Assembly (NCBI GenBank): GCA_045595785.1
Contig: JAZOBE010000005.1
Coordinates: forward strand, 1 to 49,452
DNA from: SFLA01 sp045595785
GTDB lineage: Bacteria > Bacillota > Clostridia > Oscillospirales > CAG-382
Direction: 5' to 3'
DNA: 49,452 nucleotides
Shown here: piece by piece, positions 8,174-15,021 of the stretch
Position numbering within the stretch: position 1 is the first letter of the stretch
Layout of the letters: every line of letters starts with the position of its first letter
The notes under the pieces: generated by a model
Database searches by the model: none
Told to the model about the DNA's origin: nothing
What the model saw: only the letters and a program-made list of their open reading frames with translations
Program-made: the position numbers and the translations under genes

Positions 8174-9177
8174 TATATAGTCTCCTTTAACTGTGCTTCG
8201 AAATCTACTACAGACATTCTTTTGAACTCAAAGCTGCCAACGTCAGATACGAAGACAATATTTATATCAGTACCGGAAAGCTTTTTATCGTGACGCATTG
8301 CTTCAAAAACCGCATTTTTATCGAAATCAGCCGTTACGGGAAGCTCTAATGAACGAAGCACGGGAATGAGTCTTTTTCGCACCTCGTCCGAGCACATTGG
8401 AAGCATACCCAACGCAATACATTCGCCGTGAAGCAGTTTCAACTGCATTGCAGTTTCAATACCGTGTCCTACAGTATGTCCGAAATTCAGCACTCGGCGA
8501 AGAGATGCTTCCTTTTCGTCCTGCTCAACAACGTTTTTCTTTATCATAATACTTTTTGTGATTATTTCTTCAAGATTCTCATCAGTAACACCGTTTTCCA
8601 TTACAGAAAACAAATCTTTATCACAGGTGAGTGCCATTTTTACCGATTCCGCAAGACCGGCAGAAATATGTCTTTTGGGAAGCGTAGAGAGCAGATCGGG
8701 ATCAATAAGCACACGTTTAGGCTGTTTAAAAGCGCCAACAATATTCTTGACATCACCAACATCAATGCCGGTTTTTCCGCCGACAGAGGAGTCCACCTGC
8801 GATAGTAAGGTTGTTGGTATGTTATAAAAATCAACGCCTCGCATAAAGGTTGCCGCCGTAAAACCTGCCAGATCTCCCATAACACCGCCGCCGACAGCAA
8901 CTACGCAATCGGTGCGGGTAAAGCCCAGAGAAAGCATTTGCTCACAAAGATACATATAAGAATTAAAATTCTTGGTAGCTTCACCCTGCGGTAAAGTAAC
9001 GATATGGGATTGTTTACAGAAAGATGCTAACTTTTGCGCATACTGTGAAGGAACGCCGTCATCGGTAACGACGAGTACTTTACGGTCAAGCTCCAAAAGT
9101 TCCCCTGCCTTTGCGAGACATCCGCGTTCAATTATAATATCATAACTATTTATACCTAATGAAAGATGTAAATTCAA
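8173..9177 (-). CDS. aroB: 3-dehydroquinate synthase
   Basis: Cyclises DAHP to 3-dehydroquinate using NAD and a divalent metal. Motifs are PQGEATKN, GGGVMGDLAGFTAATFMRG, NIPTTLLSQVDSSVGGKTGI and the metal-site segment NFGHTVGHGIE with HGECIALGM. I start it at TTG 9177, because GGAGG sits 7 nt upstream. A TTG further up (9192) would put the ribosome site inside the coding region. The resulting 334 residues begin with the usual short strand before SYDIII. It lies 19 nt after the pheA stop. Confidence 0.92.
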   Translation of the reverse strand: MNLHLSLGINSYDIIIERGCLAKAGELLELDRKVLVVTDDGVPSQYAQKLASFCKQSHIVTLPQGEATKNFNSYMYLCEQMLSLGFTRTDCVVAVGGGVMGDLAGFTAATFMRGVDFYNIPTTLLSQVDSSVGGKTGIDVGDVKNIVGAFKQPKRVLIDPDLLSTLPKRHISAGLAESVKMALTCDKDLFSVMENGVTDENLEEIITKSIMIKKNVVEQDEKEASLRRVLNFGHTVGHGIETAMQLKLLHGECIALGMLPMCSDEVRKRLIPVLRSLELPVTADFDKNAVFEAMRHDKKLSGTDINIVFVSDVGSFEFKRMSVVDFEAQLKETI

Positions 9178-9196
9178 ATCAAAATCCTCCAAAACC

Positions 9197-10294
9197 TCAT
9201 GAATTATGAGAAAAAGAGCCTAAAAGCTTAAGTCTGTCACAGCAAGATGAAAGCTCGTTAAGAAACGCTTCTCCGTTTTCAGAGTGAATGTCGCCTTCTG
9301 CCTCAACGAAGAAGTAGTACTGCCAAAGCAGTTCTTTCATAGGACGGCTGCGAAGCGAGTGCATATTGTACCCATACTTACCGATAACGTCAACAGCCTG
9401 AGCCAACTTGCCGGCTTCATTGCGAACTGTAAACATAAGAATAAAACGGGTATTCATCCCCTTCTTTGCTTTATTCTTTACAGCAGAAAGCACTGCAAAT
9501 CGTGTGGTGTTTGTTCTACTTTCATTTATGCCCGTCTCAGCAACCTTAAGACCATATAGCTCAGCAGCTTCTTCGCTAGCAATAGCAGCAGTATGCTTAT
9601 CTCCGAGCTGAGATACATATTGTGCGGCTAACGCTGTATTTACGTATTCAGTTTTCACCCAACCACATTTCGTAATATAATTATTACACTGCATCAAAGC
9701 TTGGGGATGGCTGACAACGCGTGTTATATCAGAAACTTCCGCTTCGGGAAGAACCAATAAATCGTGTGTTACGGCAAGATCAAAGGTAGCATTTATATAT
9801 AACGGTCCGGAAAACATCATATCGCATACTTCACCAACATCGCCTGCACTGCTGTTTTCTATAGGAAGCACTGCCACGTCGCACTCGCCTTTAACAACAG
9901 CATCATACGCCTCACCAAAAGAAGCGTATCCTACACGATTGGAGTCCGGAAACAGCTTTCCGGCAGCAATTGAAGCAAACGCACCTTTTACACCGCAAAA
10001 TGCAACGTTCATTCCGTTGAAAAGTCTGCTTTGATAAGCGCAAGACAGATCTATCACTTCACGCATAAAGCAAGTATACAAACTCCGAACTGTCTCGTTT
10101 TCATCTGCAAGATATTCAGCATTACGACGGATTATCTGCTCCTCGCGAGCTGCATCCTTAATAGGAAGACCCTTTTCCATCTTGTATTCAGCGACAAGAC
10201 GCGCCGCTTCCATTCTGCGACGGAAAAGCTCTGCCATTGCTTTATCCGTTTCATCTATGATACCGCGTGCAATAAGTAATTTGTTGTTTTCCAT
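9197..10294 (-). CDS. pheA: Bifunctional chorismate mutase / prephenate dehydratase (P-protein)
   Basis: Makes prephenate from chorismate and then phenylpyruvate. Residues about 1-90 are an AroQ-type chorismate mutase helix bundle (RGIIDETDKAMAELFRRRME, then LPIKDAAREEQII). About 108-285 is prephenate dehydratase, with VAFCGVKGAFASIAA and the catalytic NTTRFAVL. About 290-360 is an ACT domain (MFTVRNEAGKLAQAVDVI) that normally binds phenylalanine for feedback; the usual ESRP motif reads RSRP here. It is the first gene of the operon, about 57 nt after the -10 box. The leader is too short for a T-box or an attenuator, so control is more likely by a repressor at the promoter. Confidence 0.94.
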   Translation of the reverse strand: MENNKLLIARGIIDETDKAMAELFRRRMEAARLVAEYKMEKGLPIKDAAREEQIIRRNAEYLADENETVRSLYTCFMREVIDLSCAYQSRLFNGMNVAFCGVKGAFASIAAGKLFPDSNRVGYASFGEAYDAVVKGECDVAVLPIENSSAGDVGEVCDMMFSGPLYINATFDLAVTHDLLVLPEAEVSDITRVVSHPQALMQCNNYITKCGWVKTEYVNTALAAQYVSQLGDKHTAAIASEEAAELYGLKVAETGINESRTNTTRFAVLSAVKNKAKKGMNTRFILMFTVRNEAGKLAQAVDVIGKYGYNMHSLRSRPMKELLWQYYFFVEAEGDIHSENGEAFLNELSSCCDRLKLLGSFSHNS

Positions 10295-10322
10295 AATATA
10301 TATCTCGTTTCAAAAGAGTGAA

Positions 10323-10337
10323 GTTAACGGTGTTAAC
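10323..10337. promoter_or_regulatory. Candidate operator downstream of the aro operon promoter
   Basis: Read on the minus strand this is GTTAACACCGTTAAC, two GTTAAC half-sites 3 nt apart, placed 13 nt after the -10 box. A 13-of-15 match occurs at the same relative place before the divergent tetR gene (10434-10448). Confidence 0.6.
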
Positions 10338-10350
10338 TTGATTTATATAA

Positions 10351-10379
10351 ATTATATACTTATTTTAACATAAAGTCAA
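10351..10379 (-). promoter_or_regulatory. Sigma-A promoter of the aromatic amino acid operon
   Basis: TTGACT, 17 nt, TATAAT on the minus strand. It is a near-consensus promoter and the only obvious one for the eight-gene unit ending at 2299. Confidence 0.8.
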
Positions 10380-10398
10380 TAGAATATTGAATATCCCC

Positions 10399-10427
10399 TT
10401 GATTTTTCGTTGTTTTAATGATACTAT
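10399..10427 (+). promoter_or_regulatory. Promoter of the tetR/acyltransferase pair
   Basis: TTGATT, 17 nt, TACTAT, with the GTTAACACC-type operator copy starting 6 nt after the -10 box. Confidence 0.5.
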
Positions 10428-10433
10428 AACATT

Positions 10434-10448
10434 GTTAACACCCTTAAT
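10434..10448. promoter_or_regulatory. Second copy of the GTTAACACC operator, before tetR
   Basis: GTTAACACCCTTAAT matches the aro-side site (10323-10337 read on the other strand) at 13 of 15 positions. Each copy sits just downstream of its own -10 box, a classic repressor position. Confidence 0.55.
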
Positions 10449-10468
10449 TTCATACGAGGAGTGCTGTT

Positions 10469-11011
10469 ATGCCATATACAGAAGAGTACGTAAATCACGA
10501 GGAGTTGCGAAAAGCTCTTTTACTTGCCGGAATACGAGAAATAGAAAAACACGGAATAAATGGTTTTTCTTTGCGACGCATCGCTAACGAGTGCGGAGTT
10601 TCCTGCGCAGCCCCCTACAGACATTTTGAAAGCAAGGCTGCATTTGTATTTGAGGTAATTGCATATGTAAACTCTCAATGGGTTCTATTGAAAACGCAAA
10701 TAGAATCTATGTTTACAACCGACAAAAAACGTTTTATAACCGAGCTTTGTATTGCAACCGTGCTATTCTGGCGCGCTAACCCCAATTTCAAGCATATTGC
10801 TATGTTAGATGACAGTTTGCTGAATGAAGAGCAGATAAAAGAAAAGAACCGTATAATTGATAATATAACTTATCTGACCCGAGAATACTGCAGCGATAGC
10901 TCGTCTGAAAAAACAGTGTTTTTAATAAAAGCTTTGTTATATGGTGCGGCGGCCGACAGTAATACTGACATTAATCTGATAAGATCCTGCGCTGAAAGTA
11001 TTTTGAATTAA
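10469..11011 (+). CDS. TetR/AcrR-family transcriptional regulator
   Basis: A 180-residue protein with the TetR N-terminal helix-turn-helix at residues about 8-55: LLAGIREIEKHGINGFSLRR, then the recognition segment IANECGVSCAAPYRHFESK. The C-terminal two thirds is an all-helical ligand-binding domain I cannot assign. ATG follows GAGGAG. It is divergent from pheA and 17 nt upstream of an acyltransferase-like gene, its probable operon partner. The GTTAACACC sites on both sides suggest it represses itself and the aro operon. That is inference from position. Confidence 0.85.
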   Translation: MPYTEEYVNHEELRKALLLAGIREIEKHGINGFSLRRIANECGVSCAAPYRHFESKAAFVFEVIAYVNSQWVLLKTQIESMFTTDKKRFITELCIATVLFWRANPNFKHIAMLDDSLLNEEQIKEKNRIIDNITYLTREYCSDSSSEKTVFLIKALLYGAAADSNTDINLIRSCAESILN

Positions 11012-11028
11012 ACAACAGGAAGTGACTT

Positions 11029-12291
11029 ATGAAAACTAAGACAAAGCGTATTTCATACGAAAAAGCTGTTTTAATACCTGCACAGAAACACAAAAAGCCG
11101 AAACGCCCAAACATATTCTGGCGCACTATTATACGTATTGCTTCTATCCCCGATCTTTGGGGTGTCAAGTTTTCTTATACCGGTTCTTTACCCAAAAACA
11201 AGCCATATCTTATATTGATGAACCACTCTTCTTTTTTGGACATGGAGATTGCTTCAAGAATTCTTTATCCTCTGCCTTACGGCATTGTCACAACATATGA
11301 CGGAACTATCGGAAAACGCTGGCTTATGCGTGAAATCGGGTGTATACCAACGCATAAATTCATAAACGATATTACGCTTATAAAAGACATAAGCTATATG
11401 CTTAAAACAAAAAAGACCAGCGTGCTATTGTATCCGGAGGCGAGCTATAGCTTTGACGGAACGGCAACTCCCCTTCCCGACAAGTTCGGCAGACTTATCA
11501 AAATGCTTGACGTTCCCGTTGTAATGATAAAAACCGAAGGCGCGTTTACACGTGATCCGCTATATAACGGACTTCAAAACCGTAAAGTAAAGGTAAGCGC
11601 AAATGTAAAATGCTTGCTAAGCGAAAATGATGTGAAAAACAAAAGCATTGAGGAAATTGACAAAATATTGACCGACGCGTTTACCTTTGACCATTTTAAA
11701 TGGCAAAAGGAGAATAATATACGAGTAACCGAGACTTTCCGCGCAGACGGTCTTGAGCGCATTTTATACAAGTGTCCTGCATGCTTAACCGAAGGAAAAA
11801 TGTGCGGAAAGGGCGAAACGATCGTTTGCAACGCTTGCGGAAAATCATATACAATGGACGAGTACGGACAGCTAAAGGCTCATAACGGAGAAACAGAGTT
11901 TCCCCATATTCCAGACTGGTATGCGTGGGAAAGAGAACAAGTGAAACACGAGACAGAAAACGGCACATATCGATTAGATACAGACGTTGATATCGCTATG
12001 TTCATTGACAGCAAAGCCATTTATATGGTTGGCGAAGGAAGATTAAAGCACTCAGAAGACGGATTTTTGCTCGAAGGCTGTGATGGAAAACTAAATTACT
12101 CACAAAAGCCTCTTGCAAGCTATAGCTTGTATGCCGATTATTTCTGGTATGAGATAGGCGATGTCATCTCCATAGGAAACAACAAGACCGTCTATTATTG
12201 CTTTCCCAAGGATAAAAGTGTTCCCGTTGCCAAGGCACGCCTTGCTGCTGAGGAGCTTTATAAAATATCGAAGTCCAAAAAGCGAACATGA
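11029..12291 (+). CDS. Lysophospholipid acyltransferase (PlsC-like) with zinc-ribbon-like insert
   Basis: A 420-residue protein. Residues about 30-205 form an LPLAT/PlsC domain with the HX4D box NHSSFLD near residue 65 and the acceptor motif YPEASYSFDG near 140. It would transfer an acyl chain to a lysophospholipid-like acceptor at the membrane face. Residues about 245-280 hold two Cys pairs, CPACLTEGKMCG and CNACGKSY, resembling a zinc ribbon. A further domain of about 130 residues that I do not recognise follows. The protein is longer than ordinary PlsC (about 200-250 residues). There is no clear signal peptide. The gene is followed by a strong terminator. Confidence 0.75.
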   Translation: MKTKTKRISYEKAVLIPAQKHKKPKRPNIFWRTIIRIASIPDLWGVKFSYTGSLPKNKPYLILMNHSSFLDMEIASRILYPLPYGIVTTYDGTIGKRWLMREIGCIPTHKFINDITLIKDISYMLKTKKTSVLLYPEASYSFDGTATPLPDKFGRLIKMLDVPVVMIKTEGAFTRDPLYNGLQNRKVKVSANVKCLLSENDVKNKSIEEIDKILTDAFTFDHFKWQKENNIRVTETFRADGLERILYKCPACLTEGKMCGKGETIVCNACGKSYTMDEYGQLKAHNGETEFPHIPDWYAWEREQVKHETENGTYRLDTDVDIAMFIDSKAIYMVGEGRLKHSEDGFLLEGCDGKLNYSQKPLASYSLYADYFWYEIGDVISIGNNKTVYYCFPKDKSVPVAKARLAAEELYKISKSKKRT

Positions 12292-12305
12292 TTTTACAAA
12301 ACAAA

Positions 12306-12333
12306 AAGCACAGAGGCAGCTCTGTGCTTTTTT
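12306..12333. terminator. Bidirectional terminator between the acyltransferase and the HAD gene
   Basis: Perfect 10-bp stem AAGCACAGAG/CTCTGTGCTT with loop GCAG and a T tract on both strands. Confidence 0.85.
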
Positions 12334-12339
12334 ATTATT

Positions 12340-12960
12340 TTATCCGATAAAATTATATAATTCCTCGAAATTCATTACCGTAGCACCGTAATAATGCTCT
12401 CCGTCACGGTCAAACAGCACGGGAGATATACCTATTTCCTCTGCCGCAACCAGATTTTTTGCAGTATTATCCACAAAGATACATTCCGCCGGACGGGCGC
12501 CGATAAGCTCCAGTCCGTCATCAAATATCTTAAAGTCAGGCTTGCGTGCCCCTATATTTCCGCTAATTATCTTGTGAGAAAAGTACTCGTTTATTCCGAA
12601 GTATTCGGTAATATATTCACTCCACTCGGGAACGTCATTGGAAACAAGAACAAGCCGATATTTACCCTTTACCTTTTCTGCAAAAGGTATGAATCCCTTG
12701 TCAAGAGTAAGATGGTTTCGGATATAATCCTTCATTGCCTTTTCTGTATCCTCAAAGCCCAACACTGACAAGAATTCGTGTGAAGTTACCTCTCCGAGCT
12801 GTGCTTTCGTAAACATCTTTTGATTACGAATAATATCATTGATCCTTTCATATTCGCTCTCCGGAAATGTGCTATATACGTACGGCAAAAAATTACCTTT
12901 GCTTTCCTCAAGTATAACTCCATACATATCTATAAGTATTGTTGTATATGGTTTAATCAT
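12340..12960 (-). CDS. HAD-superfamily hydrolase (subfamily IA-like)
   Basis: A 206-residue cytosolic phosphatase-like protein. Motif I is IDMYGVI, with the nucleophile Asp; the usual second Asp is Tyr, as in several IA members of the FDLGGV type. Motif II is LVSND, the motif III Lys lies in KPDFKIF, and motif IV is FVDNTAKNLVAA. A helical cap spans residues about 20-85. The substrate cannot be predicted; the D-x-Y variant makes a classical phosphomonoesterase role less certain. AGGA precedes the ATG and the gene has its own promoter. Confidence 0.82.
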   Translation of the reverse strand: MIKPYTTILIDMYGVILEESKGNFLPYVYSTFPESEYERINDIIRNQKMFTKAQLGEVTSHEFLSVLGFEDTEKAMKDYIRNHLTLDKGFIPFAEKVKGKYRLVLVSNDVPEWSEYITEYFGINEYFSHKIISGNIGARKPDFKIFDDGLELIGARPAECIFVDNTAKNLVAAEEIGISPVLFDRDGEHYYGATVMNFEELYNFIG

Positions 12961-12991
12961 AGACTTAATCCTGCTTTTAATTATTAAAAGT

Positions 12992-13020
12992 ATTATATCA
13001 TTTTATTTGCACATTGGCAA
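12992..13020 (-). promoter_or_regulatory. Promoter of the HAD hydrolase gene
   Basis: TTGCCA, 17 nt, TATAAT on the minus strand, about 32 nt before the ATG. Confidence 0.6.
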
Positions 13021-13117
13021 CATTAACACGAAAAAATTCGAGATAGCACAAAAATCAATTCATAATTGTTTTTCAATATCCGCTCCCCGTTTTGGAGAAT
13101 TGTAAACCACAAATATA

Positions 13118-13146
13118 TTGACTATATGCAAAAAACAATGTATCAT
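13118..13146 (+). promoter_or_regulatory. Promoter of the XRE regulator pair
   Basis: TTGACT, 17 nt, TATCAT, followed by a 40-nt leader with GGAGGA before the ATG at 13187. Confidence 0.6.
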
Positions 13147-13186
13147 TTAATCACGGCCGTAAGAAAATTTAACGGAGGAAACACAA

Positions 13187-14095
13187 ATGTGTGAAATCAG
13201 CAAAAAGATAAAAGAATTAAGAACAAGTCACGGTATTACTCAATGGCAGTTGGGCGAGAAAATCGGTGTTTCGGAAAAAGTTATTTCCAAATGGGAAAAC
13301 GGAGACACTGCCCCGGGTGTTGAATATATTCCCGCTATAGCAGATGTTTTTGACATTGACACGGATTTTCTTTTTGACAGAAAACGCGAAAGCTTTAATA
13401 GCCTTCATACCACTTTAATGGAGTATATGAAATCTGTTCCGGTAGACGAATCAATAAGCGAAGCGCACAGATTGTTTCAGTATTTAACCATCGGTGCTGA
13501 AATGAGCGCAATGGCGGATTCGGGTTATTACAGTGACGACGCGCTGGCGGAAATACAAGATTCGTTGGTTTTATGTGCAGAGCAAAAAGACGAAAGAATA
13601 CAATGCCATTCTCAAGGTGAATTACACGAAGACAAAGCAAATACATTCTGGGGCAAGGAATATATGCAAAACGCTCTTTGGAGCGTACAACGCGGCGAAA
13701 TGAAAATGTGTGTACTGCAAAACTCCGATGATGTGTATATGACAGATGCGTTAGGCAGATACGGACTTATGCGCAAGTTATTTGCTTTTCTCGCACTCAA
13801 TGATGCGGATAAACTTCTTGGTAATTTTGTTTTTAACAATAAAGCAAAAAACTTCACCTTGGAACACCTTGTAAAAACCGCAGCCGTCTCTAAAGAAACA
13901 GCAAAGAAATTTATTGAATTGCTTTTTGACCTAAAAGAAAACACAAACGAAATGATTATTGGAAAACGCGAAGCGGTAATATCCGATACTCAAACCACTA
14001 TATACGATTACCACCCGGGAGTTTTTGAAACAATCTTGAAATCGGTTGTATTAACAGCGTCTGTTCTCACCCGAGAAAGGAACGGCTTCAGATGA
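13187..14095 (+). CDS. XRE-family transcriptional regulator with large C-terminal domain
   Basis: Residues 4-65 are an XRE helix-turn-helix (IKELRTSHGITQWQLGEKIG, then VSEKVISKWENGD). The remaining roughly 235 residues are not a standard peptidase or cupin domain. They contain a strand-rich stretch (KMCVLQNSDDVYMTDALG) and a helix-turn-helix-like part (LEHLVKTAAVSKETAKKFIE). The following gene has the same layout, so this is probably a paralogous pair. The stop overlaps the next start as ATGA, so the two are made together and may work as a heteromer. The target is unknown; the operon beginning at 15022 is the nearest candidate. Confidence 0.8.
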   Translation: MCEISKKIKELRTSHGITQWQLGEKIGVSEKVISKWENGDTAPGVEYIPAIADVFDIDTDFLFDRKRESFNSLHTTLMEYMKSVPVDESISEAHRLFQYLTIGAEMSAMADSGYYSDDALAEIQDSLVLCAEQKDERIQCHSQGELHEDKANTFWGKEYMQNALWSVQRGEMKMCVLQNSDDVYMTDALGRYGLMRKLFAFLALNDADKLLGNFVFNNKAKNFTLEHLVKTAAVSKETAKKFIELLFDLKENTNEMIIGKREAVISDTQTTIYDYHPGVFETILKSVVLTASVLTRERNGFR

Positions 14096-14880
14096 GTAAG
14101 GTTATCGGCGAAACAATAAAAAAATTAAGAAAAGAACGTGGTATGACCCAAACCGAGGTTGCGGAAAAGCTGTTTATGTCACCACAAAACATTTCGCGCG
14201 TGGAAAGCGGAGACGGTGAACCTACAGTCGAAATGCTGATGCAGATATCCGAGCTGTTCGATGTTTCAATAGATACGCTTGTGGGCAGAAACACGCTTTC
14301 AAAAAGCGAGATGCTAAAGTTTACGGAAAACTATTTTAAGGATGCAACGGCAAACGAGGTATCGGAACGTATATTTGATATTTTCCGCAGTGTGCTTAGC
14401 GGACGCTTTAAGGCTTTCGCGGGAGAGGATTGTTATGTCAGTAAATCCACATATTCCACGCTTGTAACTCCCGAACTAAATGCCTTTTATGCCGACCGCG
14501 ACGATTGCCCAAAAATGTTTTTGGCGTCATCCTCGGACGAATTAATCATCGGTGATACGGAAGCAAGTGAATTATCTCGTTTGTTCGGTATTTTTTCAGA
14601 TAAAAACCTATTAACAATATTACCGACACTTAACGAGGTGTCAAAAATCAACAAACATTTCGATAAAGTGTCATTATGCAAAGCTTTGGGAATTTCAGTT
14701 ACTCAAGCGGATGATATTTTCCTCGCCTTGCAAAACGCAGGATGCCTGACAGCGGAAAAGTTGTTTTTAGACGGGAGTGAAATAACCCTTTACACGCCCG
14801 GAGTCGGCAAAAGAGCGCAAGCGCTCCTTTCTGCAGCAAAGCTTTTGTACCTACGTAAAACCGACGGAAACGCTCGGTAA
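14092..14880 (+). CDS. XRE-family transcriptional regulator (second of an overlapping pair)
   Basis: A 262-residue protein with an N-terminal XRE domain (IKKLRKERGMTQTEVAEKLF, then MSPQNISRVESGD) and a roughly 190-residue C-terminal part. That part has a strand segment (KMFLASSSDELIIGD) and a winged-helix-like segment (LCKALGISVTQADDIFLALQ). Both features are placed as in the upstream regulator, suggesting duplication followed by divergence. The ATG overlaps the upstream TGA by 4 nt. A weak hairpin follows the stop. Confidence 0.8.
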   Translation: MSKVIGETIKKLRKERGMTQTEVAEKLFMSPQNISRVESGDGEPTVEMLMQISELFDVSIDTLVGRNTLSKSEMLKFTENYFKDATANEVSERIFDIFRSVLSGRFKAFAGEDCYVSKSTYSTLVTPELNAFYADRDDCPKMFLASSSDELIIGDTEASELSRLFGIFSDKNLLTILPTLNEVSKINKHFDKVSLCKALGISVTQADDIFLALQNAGCLTAEKLFLDGSEITLYTPGVGKRAQALLSAAKLLYLRKTDGNAR

Positions 14881-14891
14881 ACACGCAAAAA

Positions 14892-14932
14892 TCAGGGTGC
14901 CGTTTTATTATAGCGGCATCCTGAAAATTTTA
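14892..14932 (+). terminator. Probable terminator after the XRE pair
   Basis: 11-bp stem TCAGGGTGCCG/CGGCATCCTGA with one G-T wobble and an 11-nt loop, followed by AAAATTTT. The short T tract makes it weaker than the other terminators here. Confidence 0.55.
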
Positions 14933-14959
14933 CGTTATATGTTGTCGGTAATTGTATCA

Positions 14960-14988
14960 TTGACTAAAACATTATTTTGCTATATAAT
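14960..14988 (+). promoter_or_regulatory. Sigma-A promoter of the glycosidase operon
   Basis: TTGACT, 17 nt, TATAAT, 33 nt upstream of the chosen ATG at 15022. Confidence 0.75.
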
Positions 14989-15021
14989 ATACTTGACCGA
15001 TTTTGTAAAGGGAAAATTCTT

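Noticed and set aside
10295..10350. Possible leader-peptide attenuator or T-box before pheA
   Set aside because: Only about 57 nt separate the -10 box from the start; no terminator hairpin, T-box sequence or Phe-rich leader is present.
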